In this document: positions 47,866-57,059 of the stretch, in pieces
Layout of the letters: each line of letters starts with the position of its first letter
Numbering within the stretch: position 1 is the first letter of the stretch
Assembly (NCBI GenBank): GCA_000817115.1
Contig: JUEO01000001.1
Coordinates: 124,001 to 188,000, forward strand
Direction of reading: 5' to 3'
DNA from: a marine actinobacterium MedAcidi-G2B
Lineage (GTDB): Bacteria; Actinomycetota; Acidimicrobiia; Acidimicrobiales; MedAcidi-G1
DNA: 64,000 nucleotides
Notes under the pieces: model-generated
Databases searched by the model: none
Seen by the model: only the letters and a program-made list of their open reading frames with translations
Told to the model about the DNA's origin: nothing
Program-made: the position numbers and the translations under genes

Positions 47866-48903
47866 TTATCTAGAAGCAAGATTTGTTTGTTCTAAAAGAA
47901 GATCACAAGTCATCTGAAGAGTGCTTGCTGCAGGAGTAGGTGTTAAGCCACTTAAAGCATTTCGCGCCCGATTGGTGTAAGTAATAGCTGTCTCTACAGC
48001 AGAAAAAAGAGCGTCGTCACCACGGAGAATACTTATGGCTTGATCCCGAGAGCCTTTATCTAATTGACTATTTAATAGATTACGGAGTTCCTCGCCATTG
48101 GATCCAGCAAGCGCACGTATAACAGGAAGAGTATAAACCCCTTCCAAAAGGTCGTTTCCAGCAGGCTTACCGAGCTGTTCATCAGTTGCAATTAAGTCAA
48201 GAACGTCGTCGATGATTTGAAAAGCCATCCCGTAATTGTGCCCAAAATCAGTCATGGCTTCAATGAGGTCTCGTGGATGTTCTGCTACTAAAGCTCCAAC
48301 CCGGGCAGCTGTGGCGAGCAATATAGCGGTTTTCCCAGAAATTGACTGAAAGTAGGAATCCTCTGTTCGATCAATGTTGAAAGTGTTTTGAAGTTCAAGT
48401 ACTTGACCTTCGCATAGTGAAGCAATCGTACTTGCTAAAAGTCCAGCGACTTCAGTCCCCAAATCTGCTGCGATTCCGGATGCGCGAGCGAGAAGGAAAT
48501 CTCCTGCGAGGATTGCTTCACGGTTTCCCCATTTGGAATTTACACTTTCAACGTTTCTTCGCGTCTTTGCCCCGTCCATCACGTCATCATGGTAAAGCGA
48601 ACCCTGATGAACTAGTTCTACCGCAACACCACCTCGGATTACATCATGATCAACTGATGCTGGCTCATTTTCTGAAATCAAGGAAGTGGTGATAGATAAA
48701 GCTGGCCGCACTCTTTTCCCGCCAGCATTTATTAAGTGAATAGCCACTTCAGTGAGAAAAGAGTCATCCGACTGAACAGAATTCCTCAACTCTTCATTCA
48801 CCCGCTCTATATCGTTTGCCATAGCAGGCAAAGTAAGCAGAGGCGAAGAAGACGAACTAGTAATAATTGGCTCTTTTCCCGAGATTGATATTGACGAGGT
48901 CAC
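47866..48903 (-). CDS. Polyprenyl diphosphate synthase
   Basis: A trans-prenyltransferase of the long-chain (heptaprenyl/octaprenyl-type) class, making the side chain of menaquinone or similar. The 345-residue protein has NAGGKRVRPALS, the first Asp-rich region LYHDDVMDGAKTRRN, GKTAILLATAARVGA and the second Asp-rich motif AFQIIDDVLDLIATDEQLGKP. Chain length cannot be told. The N-terminal 27 residues are Ser-rich. A start at residue 28 (Met) is possible. It lies between lysS and clpC, where lsr2 stands in mycobacteria. Confidence 0.9.
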   Translation of the reverse strand: MTSSISISGKEPIITSSSSSPLLTLPAMANDIERVNEELRNSVQSDDSFLTEVAIHLINAGGKRVRPALSITTSLISENEPASVDHDVIRGGVAVELVHQGSLYHDDVMDGAKTRRNVESVNSKWGNREAILAGDFLLARASGIAADLGTEVAGLLASTIASLCEGQVLELQNTFNIDRTEDSYFQSISGKTAILLATAARVGALVAEHPRDLIEAMTDFGHNYGMAFQIIDDVLDLIATDEQLGKPAGNDLLEGVYTLPVIRALAGSNGEELRNLLNSQLDKGSRDQAISILRGDDALFSAVETAITYTNRARNALSGLTPTPAASTLQMTCDLLLEQTNLASR

Positions 48904-49003
48904 TAGGAGAGGATACCGGCAATCAGTGCTCTTGTTGAAACCATTGATATTTCTACGGCTGTGGGAAGTGTAGACGGACGGTACACTTATATAAATAGGT
49001 TTC

Positions 49004-49009
49004 AGGAGG
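49004..49009 (+). promoter_or_regulatory. AGGAGG ribosome site fixing the TTG start of clpC
   Basis: A full AGGAGG lies eight bases before TTG 49018, whose frame gives the canonical ClpC N-terminus [11 protein letters not shown]. The in-frame GTG at 48961 would add 19 residues absent from ClpC proteins. Confidence 0.85.
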
Positions 49010-49017
49010 TAACTGAG

Positions 49018-51555
49018 TTGTTTGAAAGGTTCACTGATCGGGCACGAAGAGTAGTGGTGCTAGCCCAAGAAGAAGCGCGTCTACTCAACCATAATTACAT
49101 CGGTACAGAACATATCCTTTTAGGGCTTATCCACGAAGGTGAAGGCATAGCTTCACAAGCTTTGGAGTCGCTTGGAATCTCTCTTGAAGCTGTTCGAGAT
49201 CAAGTAGAAGAAATAATCGGACAAGGTAGTCAATCACCAAGTGGTCATATTCCCTTTACTCCAAGAGCGAAAAAAGTGCTTGAACTTTCTTTACGAGAAG
49301 CCCTGCAATTAGGCCATAACTACATTGGCACAGAGCATATTTTGTTGGGCCTTATCAGAGAAGGTGAAGGAGTAGCCGCTCAAGTATTAGTGAAACTAGG
49401 AGCAGAGCTCTCCCGTGTTCGCCAGCAAGTGATTCAATTATTATCTGGGTATCCGGGTGGTGGTGCCGGCACTGGCTCTTCATCTAGTTCACGAGATAAA
49501 GCTGGAGCCACTTCAGGTGGCAGAGGGAACGATGCTTCTGCCGGATCAGTAGTTCTTGATCAATTCGGACGAAATTTGACCCAACTTGCACGGGACAAGC
49601 AACTTGATCCTGTGATAGGGCGATCAAGAGAATCTGAACGAATAATGCAAATACTGTCCAGACGGACAAAAAATAACCCGGTACTAATTGGGGAACCAGG
49701 GGTAGGAAAAACAGCGATCGTAGAAGGTCTTGCACAGATGATCGCAAATGATGAAGTTCCTGAAACTATTCATAATAAACAGGTGTACACACTGGATCTT
49801 GGAGCGCTGGTAGCCGGAAGTCGCTATCGGGGAGACTTTGAAGAGCGGCTAAAGAAAGTTCTCAAAGAAATCAACACTCGCGGAGACATCATTTTATTCA
49901 TAGATGAAATCCATACTCTCGTAGGAGCTGGAGCGGCTGAAGGAGCAATTGATGCTGCCTCAATTTTAAAACCAATGCTTGCACGCGGCGAATTGCAAAC
50001 TATTGGAGCTACAACGATTGAAGAATATCGCAAGCATTTTGAAAAGGATGCAGCTTTGGAACGCAGGTTCCAACCGGTGAAAGTGGACGAACCTTCCGTT
50101 GCTCACACAATAGAAATATTGAAGGGATTAAGAGAACGTTACGAAGAACACCACCGCGTGACTATTACCGACCAAGCTTTAGTAGCAGCAGCAAATCTTG
50201 CAGATCGATACATTTCTGACCGCCATTTACCTGATAAAGCGATTGACCTGATTGATGAGGCTGGATCTCGGATGCGGATTAAACGTATGGCCACACCAGA
50301 AGATCTTCGTGAGTTAGAAACTTCGCTCACTGAAGTTACTCAACAGAAAAAAGCTGCGGTTGAATCTCAAGACTTTGAAGAAGCGGGTCGTCTTCGCGAT
50401 AGAGAAAAAGAACTTTTGACTGAAAAAGAAACACGTGAAGGAGAGATTAAAGGCAGCGGCGTAGACCTTTTTGATGAAGTAGATGAAGAAGGAATAGCTG
50501 AAGTTCTCTCAGTCTGGACAGGTATTCCGGTCTACAAACTCACAGAAGAAGAAACTCAAAAACTCTTAAAAATGGAAGATGAACTCCATAAGAGAGTAAT
50601 TGGACAACAAGATGCCATTAAAGCAGTGAGTCAAGCAATCCGACGTACTAGAGCTGGACTAAAAGATCCTAAGAGGCCATCAGGTTCTTTTATTTTTCTT
50701 GGACCATCTGGTGTCGGCAAGACAGAGTTGTCAAAAACATTGGCTGAGTTCCTATTTGGTGACGAAGAAGCACTTATCGCTTTAGATATGTCTGAGTACA
50801 TGGAAAAACATACAGTCAGTCGACTTGTAGGATCTCCTCCTGGATACGTAGGTTATGACGAAGGTGGTCAGTTAACCGAAGCTGTTCGACGGCGACCATT
50901 CTCAGTTGTACTATTCGATGAAGTTGAAAAAGCCCACCCCGATGTTTTCAACACCTTGCTTCAAATTCTTGAAGAAGGACGATTAACAGATGCTCAAGGA
51001 CGTTCAGTAGATTTCCGAAACACAGTGCTTATCATGACTTCAAACTTAGGCACGGGAGATCTTAGAAAAGCAAATCTTGGCTTCACGAAAAACGATGAGA
51101 CAGTAAGTTACGAACGCATGAAAGCTAAGGTTCAAGATGCGTTGAAAGACCACTTCCGGCCAGAATTCCTAAATCGTATTGATGACACAATTGTTTTCCA
51201 TGAACTTAGTGTCGAAGAAGTCACACGGATTGTTGATCTAATGATCCGCAGAGTTGCTAAACAACTATCTGGACAAGGCTTAGGGCTTGAATTAACTGAT
51301 GCCGCTAAAACTTACTTAGCGACACAAGGGTACGATCCAACTCTTGGGGCAAGACCATTACGACGAGCTATTCAACGCATGGTGGAAGACCCACTATCTG
51401 AACGTCTATTACATAAAGAATTCCGTGCTGGGGAGATAGTAATAGTTGATGTTGAAGAAGATGAAGAGGCCTCAGGTCAGCAAAGAATTGCTTTCCGAGC
51501 AATCGAAGGATTTGAGCCTCCAACAGTGGAGATGGTGACAGAAGGCGCGGAATAA
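49018..51555 (+). CDS. clpC: ATP-dependent Clp protease ATP-binding subunit ClpC
   Basis: A Hsp100 unfoldase feeding ClpP. The 845-aa product has two Clp_N repeats (both with [13 protein letters not shown]), NBD1 (Walker [14 protein letters not shown]; Walker [15 protein letters not shown]), a UVR-like middle segment ([15 protein letters not shown]), NBD2 ([26 protein letters not shown]) and the ClpP-contact LGF tripeptide in KANLGFTK. The D2 region and C-terminus are of normal length. The initiation codon is TTG. Confidence 0.97.
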   Translation: MFERFTDRARRVVVLAQEEARLLNHNYIGTEHILLGLIHEGEGIASQALESLGISLEAVRDQVEEIIGQGSQSPSGHIPFTPRAKKVLELSLREALQLGHNYIGTEHILLGLIREGEGVAAQVLVKLGAELSRVRQQVIQLLSGYPGGGAGTGSSSSSRDKAGATSGGRGNDASAGSVVLDQFGRNLTQLARDKQLDPVIGRSRESERIMQILSRRTKNNPVLIGEPGVGKTAIVEGLAQMIANDEVPETIHNKQVYTLDLGALVAGSRYRGDFEERLKKVLKEINTRGDIILFIDEIHTLVGAGAAEGAIDAASILKPMLARGELQTIGATTIEEYRKHFEKDAALERRFQPVKVDEPSVAHTIEILKGLRERYEEHHRVTITDQALVAAANLADRYISDRHLPDKAIDLIDEAGSRMRIKRMATPEDLRELETSLTEVTQQKKAAVESQDFEEAGRLRDREKELLTEKETREGEIKGSGVDLFDEVDEEGIAEVLSVWTGIPVYKLTEEETQKLLKMEDELHKRVIGQQDAIKAVSQAIRRTRAGLKDPKRPSGSFIFLGPSGVGKTELSKTLAEFLFGDEEALIALDMSEYMEKHTVSRLVGSPPGYVGYDEGGQLTEAVRRRPFSVVLFDEVEKAHPDVFNTLLQILEEGRLTDAQGRSVDFRNTVLIMTSNLGTGDLRKANLGFTKNDETVSYERMKAKVQDALKDHFRPEFLNRIDDTIVFHELSVEEVTRIVDLMIRRVAKQLSGQGLGLELTDAAKTYLATQGYDPTLGARPLRRAIQRMVEDPLSERLLHKEFRAGEIVIVDVEEDEEASGQQRIAFRAIEGFEPPTVEMVTEGAE

Positions 51556-51631
51556 CTCACTGCTCCTTCCGTCGGGTCAGTATTAAATCGTGTCAACACA
51601 AGAACTCTTTTGTCGCCTAGCGTAAGTAATT

Positions 51632-53176
51632 ATGAAACGTTTGGTGCCGGCATCTCTATCACTAATAATTCTCTTTGGTTTATTGTCTGCTTGCCGGGTA
51701 GAAACCACAGTCGTCATTGATGTTGAGCCTGATGGATCGGGAGAAGTAGCAGTAATTGTAGCTTTAGATGAAAAAGCAGTTGCGGCGGTTGAAAATATTG
51801 AATCTCTTTCAGAACAATTACGTATTGCCGATTTAGTGGATGCTGGGTGGGAAGCAAGTGAACCAGAACTTTCAGTAAGCGATGGATTAACTCGAATTAC
51901 AGCCACAAAATCTTTCTCAGTACCAGAACGTCTTCCCGGGGTCTTAAATGACATAGCAGGGCCAGAAGTCTTCATGAACGTTTCACTGGCACGTCAAAGA
52001 TCTTTTGCGAGGACATCATGGGATTTAAACGGTCAAATAGACTTGTCGTCTGGATTAGCTCTGTTTAGTGACCCAGATTTAGAAGATGCTTTATCTGGAT
52101 TAGTGCTTGGACGAACTGAAGAAGAAATTAGAGAATTTGCTGGTTGCACTACACCAGAATGTAAACCTACCGATATGTTTCTTTTCAATCTTGAAGTTCC
52201 GCTACGCGATGGTGGTAAAGGAAATGGAATTATCGAAAGCAACGTTGCTTCTTGGAGTTTTCTTTTAGGAGAAACCCAAGGTGAATCATTTGATTTGCGC
52301 TGGACGGTTGAGGATCAAGCTCCAAGATTGTGGAGAATAGGATCGGTAATCGCAGCTGTTTTATTTATCTTAGTTCTCGGACTTCAAATCATGAGACGAC
52401 ACCAAGGCCCTCAAGCTGGCCCGTCTTTCCCCAAGCCTAAAAAATTAACGCATCGTTCTAGAGAAATTATTCAAGAATCTCCAAGTGAACCCCAGGAAGA
52501 AGCTTCACGCAGTCTTGAACTACTTGTCTTAGGTGGAGTGGGAGTTATTTGGGAAGGTGGCAATAATCCGGAAGGACTATTAGTTTCTTACGTTCATGAC
52601 AAAGGTGGTATTGCTGATACGCAAGAGATCGCAGATCGTTACCGCTCTGCCAGTTTAGGTCACGTATCCCAAGAAGATTTCTGGTCTTCACTTGGAGTTA
52701 ATGGACTTGTTTCAGAAATCGAAGAGGAATATTTAGATCGTGTAATTGTCCGAACAGATGTGATCCCTTTCTTGGACCGCATGAAAGAACGCGAATTTGA
52801 AGTAGCTTGCCTTACTAATGCTGTATTGCCGTGGGCATTACAACTTAGGCAGCGCTTCGGTCTTGATGAATTCATATCTCACTGGGTGATAAGTGGAGAA
52901 GTAGGAGCACGTAAACCTAGCCAAGCCATGTTTGAAGCACTACGTCGAACATCTGGAGTCTCTTTCACAAATATGCTCTTAATTGACTCAGAAGTGTCAA
53001 CTCTTGAAGCAGCCAAAGGTTTAGGTATTTCCACAGTGCTTCTAAAAGGATCCGCCCTGATTCCCGAAGGATTCCCACATCCAGTAATAAATAGTTTCGC
53101 TGAACTTTTTAGACCAAGTGATTCTCAACCTGACCCAAAAACCGAATCAGAAATATTGGATCCCAAGAGTGAGTAA
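51632..53176 (+). CDS. Lipoprotein-TM-degenerate HAD fusion (LppM-like N-terminus)
   Basis: A 514-aa protein with three parts. Residues 1-21 are a lipoprotein signal with lipobox LSAC (Cys21). Residues about 22-230 resemble the LppM/DUF3153 domain (VETTVVIDVEPDGSGEVAV). A single TM at about 233-254 (LWRIGSVIAAVLFILVLGLQ) leads to a cytoplasmic HAD-like domain (about 295-480) with GHVSQEDFW, CLTNAV, GARKPSQAMFEAL and LLIDSEVSTLEAAKGLG. The nucleophile Asp of motif I (usually FDLGGVL) is replaced: LVLGGVG (Val299). The second Asp of motif IV is Ser. It is therefore probably a non-catalytic, binding domain. Function unknown. Confidence 0.75.
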   Translation: MKRLVPASLSLIILFGLLSACRVETTVVIDVEPDGSGEVAVIVALDEKAVAAVENIESLSEQLRIADLVDAGWEASEPELSVSDGLTRITATKSFSVPERLPGVLNDIAGPEVFMNVSLARQRSFARTSWDLNGQIDLSSGLALFSDPDLEDALSGLVLGRTEEEIREFAGCTTPECKPTDMFLFNLEVPLRDGGKGNGIIESNVASWSFLLGETQGESFDLRWTVEDQAPRLWRIGSVIAAVLFILVLGLQIMRRHQGPQAGPSFPKPKKLTHRSREIIQESPSEPQEEASRSLELLVLGGVGVIWEGGNNPEGLLVSYVHDKGGIADTQEIADRYRSASLGHVSQEDFWSSLGVNGLVSEIEEEYLDRVIVRTDVIPFLDRMKEREFEVACLTNAVLPWALQLRQRFGLDEFISHWVISGEVGARKPSQAMFEALRRTSGVSFTNMLLIDSEVSTLEAAKGLGISTVLLKGSALIPEGFPHPVINSFAELFRPSDSQPDPKTESEILDPKSE

Positions 53177-53228
53177 ATTTTCACTTCTACCTGTTAGCGA
53201 ATCAATCTCGGATAAGTAATAATTGGAT

Positions 53229-53885
53229 ATGAAAATAAATCTTCCTTCTGGTACCAAAGCTGAAGTTGTGCATCCACCCAATGGCAATCCGGAAAGAGGC
53301 ATGGTGATTATTCCCGATGTCATGGGTTTGAGGCCTCTATTTATTGATTTAGCAAATGAACTAGCTGAAAAAAATCAGTGGTCGGTATGTGTATTTGATC
53401 TTTACCCAGGCCAAGAAGATCTAGAAGTGGGGGAGAGACTAGCGGCAGCTGGATTGTTAAAGGATGAAGATGTTCTAGGAGATGCGATCGCTGCAGCCGA
53501 AGCAACGAACTGTGACACCACGGGTGTTCTGGGGTTTTGTATGGGAGGCATGTATACCTTGAAAGCAGCGGCTACTCAACGATTCGACCGCCATTGTTCC
53601 TTTTATGGAATGATTCGAGTTCCTAACCAGTGGCAAGGATCCGGTCAAGGCGAGCCATTAGAGTTACTGAAATCTGGGGATCCATCGTCAGTTTTAGCCA
53701 TTATTGGCAGCCAGGATGACTGGACACCTTCAGATCATGTAGAGCTTCTTATTGAGACAGGAGCGAAAGTGATTTGCTACGAAGAAGCAAACCATGGTTT
53801 TGTTCATGACGCATCACGTCCTGCTCATCGCCCAGTTGAAGCAGCTGATGCTTGGCGGCAAGCAACACAATGGTTCCAGTTGTAG
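53229..53885 (+). CDS. Dienelactone hydrolase family protein
   Basis: A 218-residue alpha/beta hydrolase of the dienelactone type with a Cys nucleophile in GVLGFCMGG, Asp in GSQDDWTPS and His in NHGFVHDASRP. Family members open lactones or act on small esters. The substrate here is unknown. It starts ATG 53229 (a TTG two codons upstream is possible) and is convergent with the Crp-type regulator, ending 14 bases apart. Confidence 0.88.
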   Translation: MKINLPSGTKAEVVHPPNGNPERGMVIIPDVMGLRPLFIDLANELAEKNQWSVCVFDLYPGQEDLEVGERLAAAGLLKDEDVLGDAIAAAEATNCDTTGVLGFCMGGMYTLKAAATQRFDRHCSFYGMIRVPNQWQGSGQGEPLELLKSGDPSSVLAIIGSQDDWTPSDHVELLIETGAKVICYEEANHGFVHDASRPAHRPVEAADAWRQATQWFQL

Positions 53886-53898
53886 TTACTGTTCAGGG

Positions 53899-54558
53899 CT
53901 ATTTTGAGCGAATCGTTAGTTGTTCACGGTTAGTGATTCGGTAAGAACGATCCATCTGTTCTATCCATCCGAGTCGAACAAAGGCGGCAATAGCTTTGTT
54001 GACTCGCTCACGAGAAGCCCCAACCATTCCTGCTAACTCTTCCTGGGTGATAGGAAGTGAGAACTCTTCGCTTTCTCCAGCAAGTTCGAGTAGTTTCTTT
54101 GCTGTACGTCCAGTGACGTCAAGGAAAACTGAGTCAGCAAGAGCTTCGTCCATATTTCTCAGCCGCCCAGCCAACATTTGAATAACTTGCCATAAGTAAA
54201 TAGGAGTTTCTTCGTAGAGAGAACGAACCGGCAGGTAGGGAATACAAGTGACGACAGAATCTTCTAGAGCTCTTGCTTGTGCAGAACGTCCTTTCCCATC
54301 GAAAAGACCCATCTCCCCAAATAAATCACCTGGTTCCATCAAAGCAACCATTGATTCTCGACCATCTATAGATTTGTTAACAATTGCGATTCTTCCGGAT
54401 AACACAATGTATAACTCATCTGGCGGGTCATCTTCGCGAAAAATGATGTCGCCGCGCTGAAGATCCCGGTCATCTACTTCATCCACAATGCGTTCAAGGA
54501 CGTCTTCGGGTAGCTCCCCAAAAAGTAATGTTTCACGAAAGAAAGTAGTGTCTGGCAT
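53899..54558 (-). CDS. Crp/Fnr-family transcriptional regulator
   Basis: A 219-aa cyclic-nucleotide-type regulator. The N-terminal beta-barrel has FGEMGLFDGKGRSAQARALED (the Arg-Ser-Ala near the phosphate site) and the C-terminal winged helix has ITQEELAGMVGASRERVNKAIAAF and GWIEQMDRSYRI. It resembles the actinobacterial Crp (GlxR/Rv3676) group, and cAMP binding is plausible but unproven. It is divergent from ispD with a 22-base spacer, so it may regulate itself or ispD. Confidence 0.9.
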   Translation of the reverse strand: MPDTTFFRETLLFGELPEDVLERIVDEVDDRDLQRGDIIFREDDPPDELYIVLSGRIAIVNKSIDGRESMVALMEPGDLFGEMGLFDGKGRSAQARALEDSVVTCIPYLPVRSLYEETPIYLWQVIQMLAGRLRNMDEALADSVFLDVTGRTAKKLLELAGESEEFSLPITQEELAGMVGASRERVNKAIAAFVRLGWIEQMDRSYRITNREQLTIRSK

Positions 54559-54580
54559 TTCAATAGACCATGCTAGTTAC

Positions 54581-55270
54581 ATGACACACTTAAATGCCTC
54601 ATCGGCTGAATATAGAATTCCAAATGTGTGGACGGTTATCGTAGCCGCGGGAGGGTCTAGCCGTTTTGGTGCAGATAAGCAGAAAGTAAAAATTGGCCAG
54701 AAAACTGTTCTTGAGTGCGCCGTCTCCACGGCCGGAGATGTTGGTCCCGTCGTTGTCGTTGGAAAAGCAGAATTTGTAGCAGAGATAGAAAAAACTTTTT
54801 CTTCAAATCAGAGCGTTGAGGCAGTTGTTGCAGGGGGTTCAACACGGACAGCTTCTGTTTCGGCAGGATTATTAGCAGTTCCGAACACAGCAGAGATAAT
54901 ACTTATTCATGATGGGGCTCGCCCTCTAGCGACACAGGTCTTATTTAATCGAGTAATAGATGCAGTTAATGGAGGAGCTGACGCTGTAGTTCCTGGAATA
55001 GAAGTCAACGATTCTCTTCGCAGTGTGAGAGGCCATGAAGTCAATCGGTCAGAAGTTGTTGCAGTCCAAACTCCGCAAGGCTTTAAAGCTTCAACATTGC
55101 GGACTGCTTACTTGAATCAGGATGAATTCACAGACGATGCCTCAAAAGTAGAGGCGACGGGTGTGAAAGTAGAGATAATTGAAGGTGAGTCAAATAACTT
55201 AAAAATTACGCATCCCGTGGACTTATTAGTGGCAAGACAAATATATAAAGAGGTAGAAGAGAATGACTGA
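54581..55270 (+). CDS. ispD: 2-C-methyl-D-erythritol 4-phosphate cytidylyltransferase
   Basis: Adds CMP to MEP in the non-mevalonate isoprenoid pathway. From ATG 54581 the protein is 229 residues. The nucleotide loop TVIVAAGGSSRFGADKQKV, ILIHDGARPL and VQTPQGFKASTL are the family signatures. A GTG at 54626 (MWTVIVAAGG) is an alternative start. It overlaps ispF by eight bases. Confidence 0.93.
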   Translation: MTHLNASSAEYRIPNVWTVIVAAGGSSRFGADKQKVKIGQKTVLECAVSTAGDVGPVVVVGKAEFVAEIEKTFSSNQSVEAVVAGGSTRTASVSAGLLAVPNTAEIILIHDGARPLATQVLFNRVIDAVNGGADAVVPGIEVNDSLRSVRGHEVNRSEVVAVQTPQGFKASTLRTAYLNQDEFTDDASKVEATGVKVEIIEGESNNLKITHPVDLLVARQIYKEVEEND

Positions 55271-55736
55271 GATACGAGTGGGGCATGGATTTGATATCCA
55301 TCCCTTTAGCGAAGATCCTGATCGTTCTCTGGTTCTAGGAGGAGTAGTTTTTGAAGGTTCAGGTTTAGAGGGGCACAGCGACGCAGATGCAGTGTCCCAT
55401 GCCTGTATTGATGCTCTTCTTGGGGCAGCGGGATTAGGAAACATAGGTGAGCGCTACCCTGACACAGATGAGAAATTTTTGGGAGCAGACAGCCTTGCTT
55501 TACTCGCTGACACAGCAAAGGCAGTAAATGAAGCTTTATGGAAAATAGCGAATGTAGATTGCACAGTTGTTTTAGAAAATCCGAAACTATCTCCTCACCG
55601 TGAAGAAATGGAAAACCTTTTAAGTGAGGCTGTGGGCGCTCCAGTGACTGTTAAAGGCCGTCGCCCAGAAGGACTTGGAGCTCTTGGCCGTGAAGAAGGC
55701 ATAGTCTGCTTTGCAATAGCGTTAGTGAGTAGGTAA
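55263..55736 (+). CDS. ispF: 2-C-methyl-D-erythritol 2,4-cyclodiphosphate synthase
   Basis: Forms the cyclic diphosphate in the MEP pathway. The 157-residue protein has the zinc ligands in RVGHGFDIHPF, HSDADAVSHACIDALLGAAGLGNIGERYPDTD-type sequence and C-terminal LGALGREEGIVCFAIALV. It abuts rlmB (the ATG starts right after the stop) and overlaps ispD. Confidence 0.97.
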   Translation: MTEIRVGHGFDIHPFSEDPDRSLVLGGVVFEGSGLEGHSDADAVSHACIDALLGAAGLGNIGERYPDTDEKFLGADSLALLADTAKAVNEALWKIANVDCTVVLENPKLSPHREEMENLLSEAVGAPVTVKGRRPEGLGALGREEGIVCFAIALVSR

Positions 55737-56618
55737 ATGAATCAGAATTCCCGTAATAGTGGTCCAGGACGCAATCAGAAGAAAAAAGGTACTAAAAATT
55801 CAAAGAATATGCAGCGGGGGCAAAGAGGCTCCACTCCAGTTCGCCACCGTCATAACGATTCTAAGAAAGGCTTAGGCGGAGACAGAGTAGAAGGAAGACA
55901 GGCTGTACGTGAGCTCTTACTCGCGGGAAATCGCAGAGTTATGGAAGTGGTTTTAGCAGGAGATTTAGATCCTTCACCAATTCTTGACGACATTATTGAC
56001 CTAGCAGACGAAGCGAAAGTCACGATTAGAGAATTAACAAGGGGAAAGTTTGAGTCAATGGCAAAAACAGAATCCTCTCAAGGAGTGATTGCGAATGCAG
56101 CTCCTGTTCGTGATTATGACCTTGAAGACCTTCTCCTTCTTGGCCCGCAAGGGCAGCTTCCTTTTTTACTGGTTTTAGATGGTGTTACTGATCCAGGAAA
56201 CCTTGGAGCGATCTTGCGTTCAGCTGAGTGCGCTGGCGTTACGGGAGTTATTTTGCCGCAACATCGAGCTGCTCGAGTTACCGCTACTGCCGCTAAATCA
56301 GCAGCTGGAGCAATCGAGCATTTGAGGCTGTGTTCGGTTTCAGGGCTTCCTAAGGCACTAACTCGGTTAGCAAAAGCAGGGGTATGGTCAATTGGTTTCG
56401 ATGCTTCTGGCGATTCTCCAATTGAGAAAGTCCGAGTTGAAGATGGTGGAGTTGCTTTGGTTCTTGGAGCAGAGGGTTCTGGGCTTTCAAGACTGGTTTC
56501 TGAACGCTGCGATAGTTTGGCATTCATACCAATGCAAGGCGTTTTATCTTCGATGAATGTTTCTGCAGCGGCGGCAGTAGCGCTATTTAATGTGGCGGGA
56601 CGAAGACAAAAAGTATGA
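55737..56618 (+). CDS. rlmB: TrmH-family 23S rRNA (guanosine 2'-O) methyltransferase RlmB
   Basis: Methylates the 2'-O of a guanosine in 23S rRNA (G2251 in E. coli). The 293-aa SPOUT protein has a basic disordered N-terminus (~45 residues), a substrate-binding segment GRQAVRELLLAGNR, and motifs LDGVTDPGNLGAILRSAECAG, LGAEGSGLSRLV and MNVSAAAAVALF. It directly follows ispF, as in many actinobacteria, and is convergent with tRNA-Thr(TGT). Confidence 0.94.
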   Translation: MNQNSRNSGPGRNQKKKGTKNSKNMQRGQRGSTPVRHRHNDSKKGLGGDRVEGRQAVRELLLAGNRRVMEVVLAGDLDPSPILDDIIDLADEAKVTIRELTRGKFESMAKTESSQGVIANAAPVRDYDLEDLLLLGPQGQLPFLLVLDGVTDPGNLGAILRSAECAGVTGVILPQHRAARVTATAAKSAAGAIEHLRLCSVSGLPKALTRLAKAGVWSIGFDASGDSPIEKVRVEDGGVALVLGAEGSGLSRLVSERCDSLAFIPMQGVLSSMNVSAAAAVALFNVAGRRQKV

Positions 56619-56622
56619 AATG

Positions 56623-56696
56623 AGCCCGAGGTCGGATTCGAACCGACGACCTGACGCTTACAAGGCGACTGCTCTGGCCAACTGAGCTACTCGGGC
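56623..56696 (-). tRNA. tRNA-Thr (anticodon TGT)
   Basis: Read on the minus strand: acceptor GCCCGAG pairs with CTCGGGC, D arm GCTC/GAGC, anticodon loop CTTGTAA (TGT, plus-strand ACA at 56660-56662), T arm GTCGG-TTCGAAT-CCGAC. The anticodon stem GTCGC/GCGTC has one U-U mismatch at pair 28-42. The discriminator is T, no CCA is encoded, and it decodes ACA and other ACN codons. Confidence 0.95.
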
Positions 56697-56777
56697 TTGA
56701 GATAATAAGCGTAGGCCTTTTAAACATAAACAGAGGGGGTACTTGCGTATTGCCTCTAAAAAGATGAAGATCAAGAG

Positions 56778-57059
56778 ATGGAACTTACCGAAAGAGACCG
56801 AGAAATATTAGAGTTTGAAAGATCATGGTGGACAGTTGATGTACCAAAAGATCAACAGATTCAAGAAAAGTTTCAGTTATCTGCCACTCGGTATCATCAA
56901 ATTCTAGTAGAGCTATTGGATATGCCGGCTGCGGCCATTTATGATCCCCTTGTAATTCGTCGTCTTCAACGGCAGCGAGATCGCCGCAGACAAGCAAGAT
57001 TGGATGCAGTTTCAGAGGAACGGCCATCCTCGACTGGATCCACAGGAGAAGAGATATGA
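56778..57059 (+). CDS. DUF3263 protein
   Basis: A 93-residue actinobacterial DUF3263 protein: LTERDREILEFERSWW, the helical segment DQQIQEKFQLSATRYHQILVELLD that looks like a helix-turn-helix, and a basic C-terminus RLQRQRDRRRQARL. DNA binding is inferred from that pattern. The function is unknown. It overlaps the LytR_C gene by four bases, a pair seen in many actinobacteria. Confidence 0.87.
   Translation: MELTERDREILEFERSWWTVDVPKDQQIQEKFQLSATRYHQILVELLDMPAAAIYDPLVIRRLQRQRDRRRQARLDAVSEERPSSTGSTGEEI

Noticed and set aside
48961-49017. Upstream GTG in frame with clpC
   Set aside because: It would add 19 residues absent from ClpC proteins, while TTG 49018 has a perfect Shine-Dalgarno.
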